The position numbers and the translations under genes are program-made. A stretch of DNA of 64,000 bases, from the NCBI RefSeq assembly GCF_003991905.1, contig NZ_RSCL01000013.1:40360-104359 (forward strand). Direction: 5' to 3'. How positions within the stretch are numbered: position 1 is the first letter of the stretch; each line of letters begins with the position of its first letter. The notes below the pieces were generated by a model. It worked only from the letters and a program-made list of their open reading frames with translations, had not been told where the DNA came from and made no database searches. This DNA is from Dulcicalothrix desertica PCC 7102 (GTDB lineage Bacteria > Cyanobacteriota > Cyanobacteriia > Cyanobacteriales > Nostocaceae). Positions 17,502 to 26,442 of this stretch are shown here, piece after piece.

Positions 17502-17518
17502 GTATACCGTGGTAATAC
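17502..17518. promoter_or_regulatory. Inverted repeat GTATACCGTGGTAATAC upstream of the pilin
   Basis: A TACC-GT-GGTA core 65 bases upstream of the pilin ATG resembles the inverted TACC/GGTA half-sites bound by NarL-family regulators; such a regulator is encoded next door. Similar TACC-n-GGTA hairpins occur at 41,741 and, imperfectly, at 21,214. Confidence 0.35.
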
Positions 17519-17753
17519 TTAATTGCTTATAGATTTTATTCTAAGTAATTAATAGATAAACATCTTAATTCTCAGGAAAAATCAAACAAATAAAACAAAT
17601 AATAACTATTCTCAAATGTGAACAATAAAACAAATAAATAAAACATACAAAATATACATTTCAGTTCCGAATCGTAACAATTTATAATTTCTATATATCT
17701 TTTTTGAATAAACAAATATAATAACTAGTAATAAACAAGTAGATAGAGATTCG

Positions 17754-18383
17754 TTAAAACTTGACTATTCCACGTTTGACAGCAGCTACTACTGCTTGTG
17801 TTCTGTCACTGACACCTAATTTACCTAGAATATTATTGACGTGATATTTGACGGTACCTTCGGTAATAAATAAAGCAGCTGCTACTTGCTGGTTAGTATT
17901 GCCATTGGTGATAAGTTGAAGTACCTCTAGCTCACGCTGACTTAATTCAGGCTTTTGCATCCTTTCCTTGAGCTTAGTAGCGACAACTTTGGAAATATAC
18001 TTTTGACCATTAGCAACAGTTCTTATTGCGTAGAGAATTTCCTCTGGTTCTGTGTCTTTAAGTAAATATCCTTTGGCGCCTGCTTGTATGCCATTATAAA
18101 TATCTTCGTCGCTGTCATAAGTAGTTAAAATAATAATATTTGCGTCGTCAAAATCAGTACAAATATTCTGAATTGCTGCGGCGCCAGAAAGTTTAGGCAT
18201 TCGTAGGTCCATAAGCACAACATCTGGTCGCTTTTTGGAATAAAGTTCTTTTGCCTCCCACCCGTTACTAGCTTGCCCAACAACAGACATATCTAGCTCA
18301 CGCTCAATGATTGTCGCCAAACCCTGCCTTACTACCGGATGGTCATCGGCTACTATAATACGGATGAAGTTTGATTCACTCAT
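17754..18383 (-). CDS. NarL/FixJ-family response regulator
   Basis: The receiver domain (residues 5-125) has the acidic pair ADDH, phosphoacceptor D59 in DVVLMDLRMP, and K in YLLKD. A LuxR-type HTH follows at about 145-205 (LSQRELEVLQLITNGNTNQQ). It is the likely partner of the kinase encoded 56 bases upstream on the same strand. The pilus operon begins 316 bases downstream and is the obvious candidate target. Confidence 0.92.
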   Translation of the reverse strand: MSESNFIRIIVADDHPVVRQGLATIIERELDMSVVGQASNGWEAKELYSKKRPDVVLMDLRMPKLSGAAAIQNICTDFDDANIIILTTYDSDEDIYNGIQAGAKGYLLKDTEPEEILYAIRTVANGQKYISKVVATKLKERMQKPELSQRELEVLQLITNGNTNQQVAAALFITEGTVKYHVNNILGKLGVSDRTQAVVAAVKRGIVKF

Positions 18384-18439
18384 AAAGGTATGCTATTCGT
18401 CTTAACTAATTACAACAAGCTACTAAATACTAATAGGTA

Positions 18440-21172
18440 TCATTCCACCGTTGTTATGCAGTTAAGCGATACTAAAATCTCTGTTCCTTGTCCTAATTGA
18501 CTATTAATAGTAAATTCGGCGCCAATATTATTGCAACGTTCTCGCATTCCCAAAATACCGAAGCTACTGTTAGAGGCAAGATTATCTGTTATAAATCCCT
18601 GTCCATTATCTTTAACACGCAAAACACATTCTCGTTTACTATATATAAGCTCCATCAGAATTAGACTAGCATTAGTATGTTTGGTCGCATTACTTAAAGC
18701 TTCTTGTCCGATTCGTAACAAGTTACTTTCTATTTCAGATGGCAACGTATATGGTGTACCCTTGACTTGGTAAATAATTTCGGCATCGCTTGCTAGACAT
18801 ATCTGCGTAGCGACCTGGTTAAGTGCGCTACACAAATCGTTGTTTGTGAGAAAAGGAGAGCGCAGTGCTTGAACACTTGCACGAGCTTCTGCTAATCCAG
18901 TGCGAGATAGTTCACGTGCTATGGTAATATGCTCTTTTACAGCTTCGGCATTTTCTACTACTCGTAAGGCGCCTCCTAAATGTATGGCAATAGCCGTAAA
19001 AGCTTGTGCTAAAGTATCATGAATTTCTCGCGCCATACGGTTGCGTTCTTCCAAAATAGATGCTTCTTCAGCTAATTTACGTTCAGTAATATCTTGCCCA
19101 ATACCAAGAATTGCACCATTTGTAAGGTCAATCCTTAACCAAGAAGTATCGACGTAGCGACCATCTCGAACTCTAATTTTAAAATCATGCCATTTGCCAT
19201 CCAATGATAACTGAGTAGCAAACGCACGTTCTTCTGGAGTCGGAAAGCATTCTGTCATTAAATATTCGATATTTTCTACTTCTTCTCGTTTCCAACCCAT
19301 TACACGTTCATGTTCTGAGTTAAGTAACCGAATTTGACCATTTTTGTCGGATAAACATATCATTACAGGAATAATCTCAAAGATTTTTTGGAGAATTTCT
19401 TTTTGTTCTCTAAGCTCTAAAGTTCGCTCTGTAACCTGTTGCTGTAAAATCTGATTATAATTAGCTAATAGATGTTCTGCTTGTTTTTGTTCAGTAACAT
19501 CAACAAAAGCAGCTATTGCATAAACTATTTCACCAGTATCATTAAATACTGGCGTACTAAATACTTTAAGACTAATAATTTTATTTAGTTGGTGAAGTTC
19601 AATATCATCAACCTCAACGCTTTCACCAGCTAAAGAACGCATAACAGGAAGTTGAAGAGTTGGGTATAGTTGATTTGTTGTAGCTCGATAAACTTGATAA
19701 ACTTCTGCTAATTGCTCATGACTTGCAGTTGGTATTACTTCAATATCAAGAAACTGTTTTGCTGTTTGATTTGCATAGTATATTTGTCCAGTTGTATCAT
19801 GTATGGATATACCAACGGGTACAGCTTCTAAAAATTGCTTGAGACGACTTTCGCTTTCTAATAAAGCTTTATTTAAAGTTTGCATCTCTAAAAAATTTGC
19901 TTGGAGCTGATGTGCCATACTTTTAAACGAGTTGGCAAGTTCTCCTAACTCATCGCTACGTTGAATTTCTACAGTTTTTTCCCATTCACCATTCTGGAGT
20001 GAAATAGCTGATTTTTTTAAAGCTAGAACAGGTTGAGTTATCCACCCTACAACTAAAAGACCGAAGACTATAGCAACTAATAAAGCAATCACACATAGTA
20101 CAATCGTAATACGAGTATTATAATTAATAGTCTCCATAAAATCATCTTCTGGAACTACTATCACAATTAGCCAATCAAGTCCTTTATTGTCTTTGAAAGG
20201 CAATACTTGAACAAATTGCTTATTTCCATGAATTTTAAAATTTAACTGCTGCTCATTTTTTATTAAATTTAAGTTTCCAAATCTTTTTTCTAAATATTCA
20301 GTAGTTAATCGTGTTTTCTCATTATTACTCTGTTTTGCAAAAATCTGTTTAACTTTGTCTTCGGGCTTTTTTGCTGCTAAAATATCTTTAAAACTAAAAG
20401 GTTTCTCAATACTCGAAGTTGCTACTAACTTTCCTGAACGCTCAATAATAAAACTTTGCCCAGTTTTACCCACTTTTAAGCTGCGTAAAAAATTCCCTAC
20501 TTTGAGCAGGTTAATATTAGAGAGTAATACTCCTTGTAACTTACCATTATTGTAAACGGGTTGCCCAGCACCAAGGTATAAAATCTTGCCTCCAATGTGA
20601 GGATAAATCTCGCCCCAACTTTGGTTACTTGCTTTAACAGGGTTTATATACCAAGGTCTTATATGAGGATTATAGTTTTTACCAGTGTCTGCCGCAATGA
20701 TGTTTAGGCGCCGACCTTGGCTATCAGTTTTGTATGTACGCAATTCATAGTTAGTAGATTTACCCGAAACTCTAATTGTTAAAGAATTATCACTGTAATG
20801 CCTTTCCGCTGAAATAAATTCTTTGTTTGTATTCGCGAAACCAATTAAGCTAATATTATTATATTGTTTTAATTTATAAAAAAAGTAACGCTCTAAATCA
20901 CCAAAGTTTTGCACATCTAACTTACCAAGTTGAATATTAGTCAAATTACTTTGATTAATTTGATGAGGAGTATCAAGATAGGTCTGTAAATTTTGTTCAA
21001 CACGTAGACTAATTTCGCTCAGTAGTCGCTCGGCAATATCATTTACAGCTTTTTGCCCGTTTCTAAACGAAAAATAACCAGTTAAACCCACTGCCATAAA
21101 TATTTGCAGCACAAAGGGAACTATTAAAATAGTAGAGAGCGAAAGTTTAGATAATATAGTACTCAACTTCAT
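18440..21172 (-). CDS. NarX-type sensor histidine kinase (dCache-HAMP-PAS-PAS-HisKA_3-HATPase)
   Basis: The 910-residue kinase has an N-terminal membrane helix (about 15-35), an extracytoplasmic Cache-like sensor (about 40-345; HIRPWYINPVKA, GVLLSNINL), a second membrane helix (about 350-375), and HAMP (to about 430). PAS domains lie at about 450-565 and 590-700. It then has the HisKA_3 box MAREIHDTLAQAF with H718 and a C-terminal ATPase (NGQGF, SSFGILGMRERC). It presumably senses an external small molecule through the Cache domain and phosphorylates the adjacent NarL-type regulator. Confidence 0.9.
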   Translation of the reverse strand: MKLSTILSKLSLSTILIVPFVLQIFMAVGLTGYFSFRNGQKAVNDIAERLLSEISLRVEQNLQTYLDTPHQINQSNLTNIQLGKLDVQNFGDLERYFFYKLKQYNNISLIGFANTNKEFISAERHYSDNSLTIRVSGKSTNYELRTYKTDSQGRRLNIIAADTGKNYNPHIRPWYINPVKASNQSWGEIYPHIGGKILYLGAGQPVYNNGKLQGVLLSNINLLKVGNFLRSLKVGKTGQSFIIERSGKLVATSSIEKPFSFKDILAAKKPEDKVKQIFAKQSNNEKTRLTTEYLEKRFGNLNLIKNEQQLNFKIHGNKQFVQVLPFKDNKGLDWLIVIVVPEDDFMETINYNTRITIVLCVIALLVAIVFGLLVVGWITQPVLALKKSAISLQNGEWEKTVEIQRSDELGELANSFKSMAHQLQANFLEMQTLNKALLESESRLKQFLEAVPVGISIHDTTGQIYYANQTAKQFLDIEVIPTASHEQLAEVYQVYRATTNQLYPTLQLPVMRSLAGESVEVDDIELHQLNKIISLKVFSTPVFNDTGEIVYAIAAFVDVTEQKQAEHLLANYNQILQQQVTERTLELREQKEILQKIFEIIPVMICLSDKNGQIRLLNSEHERVMGWKREEVENIEYLMTECFPTPEERAFATQLSLDGKWHDFKIRVRDGRYVDTSWLRIDLTNGAILGIGQDITERKLAEEASILEERNRMAREIHDTLAQAFTAIAIHLGGALRVVENAEAVKEHITIARELSRTGLAEARASVQALRSPFLTNNDLCSALNQVATQICLASDAEIIYQVKGTPYTLPSEIESNLLRIGQEALSNATKHTNASLILMELIYSKRECVLRVKDNGQGFITDNLASNSSFGILGMRERCNNIGAEFTINSQLGQGTEILVSLNCITTVE

Positions 21173-21297
21173 TCACTTCACAACTATTAATTCTATAGTT
21201 GAATAGAAAAATTTATCTACCTTTAGATAGATGACTATTACAATAAATTTATGAAGGAAACCAGGGTTTACAAGCGTTAATAATTTTTAGGCTAACA

Positions 21298-21315
21298 ACT
21301 TAACTAAAGTTAAGT
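21298..21315. promoter_or_regulatory. 18-bp palindrome ACTTAACTAAAGTTAAGT upstream of the decayed P450
   Basis: Perfect 8-bp arms around AA. The identical 18 bases occur at 26,256-26,273 upstream of the intact P450. It was copied with the gene and is a candidate operator or promoter element. Confidence 0.5.
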
Positions 21316-21427
21316 GTATCAGCTTGTCTTTCAAGGTAAGAATTTAATTTTGAGTGTTTTTTTAAGGTAGCTTAGTTAAACGGCGCCGCATTGACAGCAG
21401 GTGAAAACAATTCATTCAATATTGAAC

Positions 21428-22239
21428 ATGACCAAAACTAATATATAGTTACCAAATAATTCAAAGTTACCTGCTTTCGTACAGGCAATACAGTGGATTG
21501 TTGCTCCATTGTCGATGATGGAGATCTGTGCTAAACGCTACGGTGATATATTCACTTTGCGCGTCAGTCCAAAACGAACTCCCATCGTATTTATTAGCAA
21601 TCCGCAAGCATTGCAAGAGATTCTAACAAGTGATTCAAATAAATATTTTTCGGCACCCGGTGATAAAAATGTGATATTTGCAACATTGTTGGGAGAGAAA
21701 ACTACTTATTGAAATAGCTCAGTTAAACGGCGCCAATGCTGATGTAAGCACGCTAACTAAATTGCCTTACCTCAATGCTGTTTGTTGCGAGACGTTGCGT
21801 ATTTATCCAGTCGGAATGCTTACTTTTCCGCGTAGAGTCGAAAAACCAGTAAAGCTGTGTGGTTGGAATTTAGAACCCGGCACATTATTATACGGTAGTA
21901 TTTACTTGACACATCAACGTGAGGATTTATACCCAGAACCGAAGAAATTTAAGCCAGAACGTTTTTTGGAGAGACAGTTTTCTCCTTACGAGTTTCTGCC
22001 CTTTGGTGGTGGAGTTAGACGATGTATAGGCGCCGCGTTTGCTTTATTGGAAATGAAGGTGGCATTAGTGAAGATACTATCTGAGTATTCGCTCTTGTTG
22101 GTTGGTAATGATGAAGTAGAGCTTAAACGTCGTGGTGAGCGTGACGGCGCCTGCATCTCCTATAAATATGGTAGTTACAGGTAAAAGAGTAAACTCGAAT
22201 ATAGGCTTAAATCAAAAAGGCTCAAGCATTCTTGCCTGA
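21428..22239 (+). pseudogene. Decayed cytochrome P450 copy (internal deletion)
   Basis: Compared with the intact P450 at 26,443, the copy begins MTKTNI, then TAG at codon 7, then SKLPAFVQAIQWIVAPLSMM to the SAPGD region (about residue 80). It then jumps to the equivalent of residue 298 (LTKLPYLNAVCCETLRIYPV), a deletion of about 210 residues including the I-helix. The heme-binding FGGGVRRCIGAAFA is kept. A frameshift near 22,140 breaks the C-terminus, whose tail (TAPASPINMVVTGKRV) continues in another frame to TGA at 22,237-22,239. Clearly non-functional. Confidence 0.88.
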
Positions 22240-22375
22240 ACCACTACGTGCATACAAATTAATTTGTTAGCTACCATGCAATTAGAAACATAATTTCTTT
22301 ATAAAAGATAAGTGTTTCTAATTTTCCTTGAGATAATCTATACGAAAACCTAGGTTGCTTGGCGAAGACTGAAAA

Positions 22376-22681
22376 TTAGTAGCGGTTGTTGCGGAAATTG
22401 TTGTTTCCACCACGATTCCCACCAAATGAACCTCTTTCTTCTCTGGGTTTAGCCTTGTTTACTTTTAAGTCACGTCCCATCCATTCTGCCCCATCAAGCG
22501 CATCAATCGCAGCTGTTTCTTCTGCATCTGTACCCATTTCAACAAATCCGAAGCCGCGTAAACGACCAGTTTCACGGTCTGTGGGCAGCTGAACCCGTTT
22601 AACAGTACCGTATTCCGCAAATACTGCATTTAAACTCTCTTCTGTAACATCGTAAGAAAGGTTGCCTACATAAACTGACAT
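22376..22681 (-). CDS. Cyanobacterial RRM RNA-binding protein
   Basis: A single RNA-recognition motif fills most of the 101 residues: RNP2 VYVGNL (3-8) and RNP1 RGFGFVEM (about 43-50), ending in a short Gly/Asn/Arg tail (GNRGGNNNFRNNRY). Such Rbp proteins bind RNA; several are cold-induced or involved in mRNA localisation. The 373-base upstream spacer may contain a long regulatory leader, as often seen for rbp genes, but nothing specific is identified. Confidence 0.92.
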   Translation of the reverse strand: MSVYVGNLSYDVTEESLNAVFAEYGTVKRVQLPTDRETGRLRGFGFVEMGTDAEETAAIDALDGAEWMGRDLKVNKAKPREERGSFGGNRGGNNNFRNNRY

Positions 22682-23054
22682 GAGATTGTCTCCGAACTAA
22701 TAAATTTATAGAGATTTAGGTTTCGGAGATTGAAGTTTGTAAATACCAAGAACAAAACCTGTCACTACTAAAAACAAACGCTGTTAACCGAATTAACCTT
22801 ACACCCATTATGGCATAGCAGAGAACTTTTGTGTGGATGTTCTAAAAATTGTTATATAAATTTATGTAAATTTATGTAAAATTTATAGCACAGTATAATT
22901 ACCGTTGAGAGCCATTTATCAGTATAACCTATGCTACACAACGTTGTAGAGCCTATTTATAGAGAATTAACTCTCTCGGTGTAGCTAAGATGTTATACTC
23001 ACTAATATCACGGGATATTCATTTCCTCAATGCCACGTTTTAACGTGTATATGT

Positions 23055-23363
23055 ATGATAGTAACTTCAAATCTCATTTCTGACTTTGAAAAATTATTTA
23101 GACAAAAATTGCAACTGAATAACTGTAAACTCAAAAAGAAGAAACAAGAAAATAATTATGAGATAATTACTCCAGCTAGTGACATATTTTTAATGTCTTG
23201 GGGAGAATTTCCAGAAATTACCTTAGTCTATCAGCCGATAGGGATACGCACACAGCAGACTGTCGTTTATGAGCAGGCAATTAGAGCGCACATCAAATCT
23301 TGTGTGACTAGTGTTAAGAAAAATTCTGAATCTAACCTTGTTACTGTAGATAAAGAAAGCTAA
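23055..23363 (+). CDS. Hypothetical protein, 102 residues
   Basis: A clean ATG frame encodes a Lys-rich N-terminal half (KLKKKKQENN) followed by a beta-rich part (DIFLMSWGEFPEITLVYQP). No signal peptide, membrane segment or recognised motif. AT-rich composition fits the neighbourhood. Function not recognised. Confidence 0.5.
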   Translation: MIVTSNLISDFEKLFRQKLQLNNCKLKKKKQENNYEIITPASDIFLMSWGEFPEITLVYQPIGIRTQQTVVYEQAIRAHIKSCVTSVKKNSESNLVTVDKES

Positions 23364-24269
23364 ATTTTTTTATTCTTAGTATTTAAAATATCGGCATCGT
23401 TGAATTATTGTATGAATGAAAATGTAGGGACGCGATTGAATCGCATCTCTACCAAAGGTTTTTAAATCAAATCAAATAAAATTCTCTTCATATCTGATAT
23501 CAATAACAAACAGTAAGTAAAAAAATACTATATTGTCACTCTTGTGGGATGGGCTTCTAGCCCGTCCATATCGAGCTTTTACAGGATGTCCACCTAAGCT
23601 TCCTCATCATGTAGAGAACTCCACGAAAAAAATGCTTTTCGGTCCCAAGCGAACGCAGTGTAAACGTAAACGGAGTTTTCCCGAAGGGTAGAATCTTGTC
23701 CAGATGCTTCCCTGTGGTAAAACTACTTTTAAGTGGCGCTTTAAGATGCGCGCGAAAGCGGGAAAACTGCGCCCTTCGTTCGCGACTCATGACACCACAG
23801 GATCGTTCATTTTTTGGCTTACTCTAAGGGATTTCAAAAAATTTAATCCTCCATCTTGTGGAATAGGCATCCTTGCCTGTTGCATCAGAGGGCGTTTGCG
23901 GTGGCACCGTTTGATATGCTGGTAATTTATTAACATAAGTTGCTAGTTACATTCACGCAGTTACTTATAAAGGTTTCGTACTTAAACTTGAAGCTTTTAT
24001 TATTGCATTCTCTCTTAAATCAGCTTTTATAGAGTAAGTCATATATCTGACTTTAAGACTACTAGCGTACTTATGTGATTATCGTTAGTTTAAGTCGTGG
24101 TTGTGCGATTCACATCTACCTAATTTTTGATGGGCGCCAGTACCGACTCCGCGTACTTTGCACACGGAGAGGATAACCCGTAACTTGGGTTAGTAGAGAG
24201 CGAAAGCTTAGACGGTAGACCAGCAAAATATTTCAACCTCCGCAACATAGTAATCAACGTGAATTAACT
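23364..24269. other. Repeat-rich spacer without recognised genes
   Basis: Contents: REP-like half units at 23,541-23,569 and 23,856-23,885; between them a GC-richer block (23,640-23,800) with several short inverted segments (GGAGTTTTCCCGAAGG and a similar complement). Small open frames here on both strands follow the repeats and are not supported as genes. Confidence 0.5.
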
Positions 24270-24430
24270 TACCTACTCCTAACTAAGATAGTATATGAGT
24301 ATTCGTTAAGTTTAGTTGATAATGGTGAAGTTAGGGCGAAACGATATAGTATGGTAACTATGCCTACATCGACCATAAATATGGTAGTTATAGGTAAAAA
24401 GGTTAAATCAAACTATAAATTCTGTTTCAA
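24270..24430 (+). pseudogene. P450 C-terminal remnant
   Basis: The frame reads LTKIVYEYSLSLVDNGEV and later PTSTINMVVIGKKVKSN, matching the last 45-50 residues of the intact P450 (LVKILSECSLAL and SPIKMVVTGKRISS). Nothing upstream resembles the rest of the gene. It is a third, almost erased copy. Confidence 0.7.
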
Positions 24431-24498
24431 AAAAAGCTTTTATTGTTACCAGATAAAATAGGTAAAAGGAAGCACCTCTAGTTCGCGTAATTTCGCAA

Positions 24499-25212
24499 GT
24501 GCGCTTCCCACCGATTCTTTCGATTGAAAAAAAAGACTTTGTTGCTTCGTTGCAAGAAGCAATCCGAGAAAAATATCCGATTCTAAGGTCTGAACAAACT
24601 CAAGCTTTGGTGCTGAGTTCTCAAGGTTCTGTACAAACTACATCTCAACTCACTTGGCGCTTTTTAGACGCAACAAATAATTGGCGCGTTTCGTTGGCGC
24701 CTAACTTTATGGCGCTTGAGACAACTGCTTACTCTAATCGTAAAGATTTTATACAGCATTTACAAAACATATTTGAGCTTCTTGAAGAAAATATCAACCC
24801 AAAAGTTATTGAACGGTTTGGATTGCGATATATTCATAGGCTCAGTGGAGAGAATGCTTTAAATATATCCTCACTAGTAAAACCAGAGATAGCTGGTATT
24901 ACGGCTGCCGACTTCAAAGAATATATTCGTCAAACAGTTAATGAATCTTTGTTTATTATTCCCGATGGAGGCGAGGAAATAATAGCAAGATGGGGGCTTC
25001 TGCCTGAAGGTATAACTTTTGATCCAGATGCGATTGAGCCTATCGAAGAGCCTAGCTGGATACTTGATTTAGATATGTCGCTGTCAAAGAATAGAGAATT
25101 TAGTGTTGAGGGGCTGATAAGTGAAGCACAGCGTTTTTCTGAAAGAATTTATACTTTTTTCCGATGGGCAGTACAAGATGAATTTTTACGGCGCTTTGGA
25201 GGGGAACTGTGA
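24499..25212 (+). CDS. TIGR04255 family protein
   Basis: The 237 residues match the sporadic TIGR04255 family: RFPPILSIEKK, TWRFLDATNNWRVSLAPNFMALETTAY and ERFGLRYIHRL are characteristic. Biochemical function is unknown. Only a GTG start is available. The same frame extends upstream as EAPLVRVISQ, which resembles the normal family N-terminus, to a stop, so the first few residues may have been cut off by the rearrangement that left the P450 remnant next to it. The next gene starts in an overlap with this stop codon. Confidence 0.75.
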   Translation: MRFPPILSIEKKDFVASLQEAIREKYPILRSEQTQALVLSSQGSVQTTSQLTWRFLDATNNWRVSLAPNFMALETTAYSNRKDFIQHLQNIFELLEENINPKVIERFGLRYIHRLSGENALNISSLVKPEIAGITAADFKEYIRQTVNESLFIIPDGGEEIIARWGLLPEGITFDPDAIEPIEEPSWILDLDMSLSKNREFSVEGLISEAQRFSERIYTFFRWAVQDEFLRRFGGEL

Positions 25213-25883
25213 GTAATTTCTCAGTCGTAAACCCTAACAAGTTACCTGGAACTTCTGCACTAGGAGCTATGAGACATCTACATAACTATAGGTTTACTGG
25301 CTGTAGAATTTTAATGGCTCATCCTAGTACAGCTACGGACACTACAATCAATTTTGATTTAATTGCTGCTTGCGAGATGACGACGAGTGGGCTGACCCTA
25401 CCATCAGCTTGTTCCGGTGAAGTCACACGAAAAGCTCTCAACGAGCTAAGAAGGTTGAGTGGCTTAACATGGGAACAACTTGCGAAACTTTTTAATGTTT
25501 CACGCAGAAGCCTTCATTTTTGGGCGAGTGGACAGCCACTATCGCACTTCAATGAGGAGAACTTGAATCGGTTATTAGGTACTATCCAATATATTGACAG
25601 AGGCAGTGCAAGTCTAAATCGTAGTCTCTTACTAAAACCTGATAATAATGGTAAACCTCTGTTCGATTTATTAATGTTAGGTAAATACGAAGAAGTTAAA
25701 CAGATTCTTGGTCGTGGTAACGCACCTAATAAACCAAAGCTACTTCCCTTATCCCAAGAAGCACGTTTATCCAGGGCACCGCAAAAACCCGAAGATTTAG
25801 TTGATGCACTCCAAGACAAAGTTGAGCTTGAAGTAAAGCGCTCTAGGCCAGTTAAAGCAGCAAAGAGTCAAAAGAAAAAGTAG
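25209..25883 (+). CDS. Putative HTH protein, second gene of the TIGR04255 module
   Basis: Starts at a GTG overlapping the TIGR04255 stop (GTGA), so the two are translationally coupled. Residues about 75-105 read ELRRLSGLTWEQLAKLFNVS, followed by RRSLHFWASGQ, an HTH of the XRE type. The C-terminal 50 residues are basic (KRSRPVKAAKSQKKK). It may be a DNA-binding regulator of the module. A remnant of the same gene's 3' end exists at 44,892. Confidence 0.65.
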   Translation: MSNFSVVNPNKLPGTSALGAMRHLHNYRFTGCRILMAHPSTATDTTINFDLIAACEMTTSGLTLPSACSGEVTRKALNELRRLSGLTWEQLAKLFNVSRRSLHFWASGQPLSHFNEENLNRLLGTIQYIDRGSASLNRSLLLKPDNNGKPLFDLLMLGKYEEVKQILGRGNAPNKPKLLPLSQEARLSRAPQKPEDLVDALQDKVELEVKRSRPVKAAKSQKKK

Positions 25884-25889
25884 TGAGCA

Positions 25890-26249
25890 ATGAATGAGAG
25901 CGACTCGGTTAGATTTGTGGAAATTGATAACATACTTAAGGAGTGGTGTCAAGGTGATTGCGTTTTAGGAGAATATTGGTTTGTCCAACGTTTTAATCCT
26001 CAATATCCTTTAACACCCGATTCCATCGCTAACGCACAAGAAGACACAGACCTCGTAGAATCGGAGGTTAGAGGCTTTGCTGTGGTTACACAGACTTGCG
26101 ATATTGTGCGTTCTTGTGCTGAACGTCCATTTATAGAAGTGGCGCCTTTGGTCGAAGTTAACGAGCAACTTTTGTATGAAATTAAAAGATGCAGGCGCCC
26201 TCAATTTGCTTACATTTCAGGAATTTCTCAGTTTTTAATATTTATGTAA
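25890..26249 (+). pseudogene. Truncated third gene of the TIGR04255 module
   Basis: Begins six bases after the HTH gene. The 119 residues (GFAVVTQTCDIVRSCAERPF, EVAPLVEVNEQLLYEIKRCR) look like the N-terminal part of a longer family, as I recall about 250 residues or more. It then ends abruptly at SGISQFLIFM where sequence shared with the P450 upstream region begins. Truncated by the P450 segment's insertion or duplication (inference). Confidence 0.55.
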
Positions 26250-26255
26250 CTGACA

Positions 26256-26273
26256 ACTTAACTAAAGTTAAGT
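26256..26273. promoter_or_regulatory. 18-bp palindrome ACTTAACTAAAGTTAAGT upstream of the P450
   Basis: Identical to the copy at 21,298. It is about 170 bases upstream of the P450 ATG, with a REP-like unit between. Candidate operator. Confidence 0.5.
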
Positions 26274-26340
26274 GTCATACTGCAAAATAAGTGTCAAAAT
26301 TTATATTAAAACCTATTTACTTACCCAACAAAACACTCCT

Positions 26341-26405
26341 CTTGTGGAGTGGGCATCCCTGCCCGCCCTTGGATATAGGACGGGCAAGGATGCCCATCCC
26401 ACAAG
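26341..26405. repeat. Full REP-like inverted unit
   Basis: CTTGTGGAGTGGGCATCCC and its near complement, ending CCCACAAG, form a long hairpin of 65 bases with a short loop, between the truncated module gene and the P450. Confidence 0.8.
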
Positions 26406-26442
26406 AACACTAGATTATAAAAGTATTTAATTTCATGTAAAT

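Noticed and set aside
23557-23925. Open frames on both strands in the spacer
   Set aside because: They follow REP-like repeats and inverted segments and have no coding features.
24180-24220. GTAGAGAGCGAAAG shared with the kinase gene's 5' end (about 21,131)
   Set aside because: Only about 20 bases match with no further coding similarity; probably chance or a small repeat.
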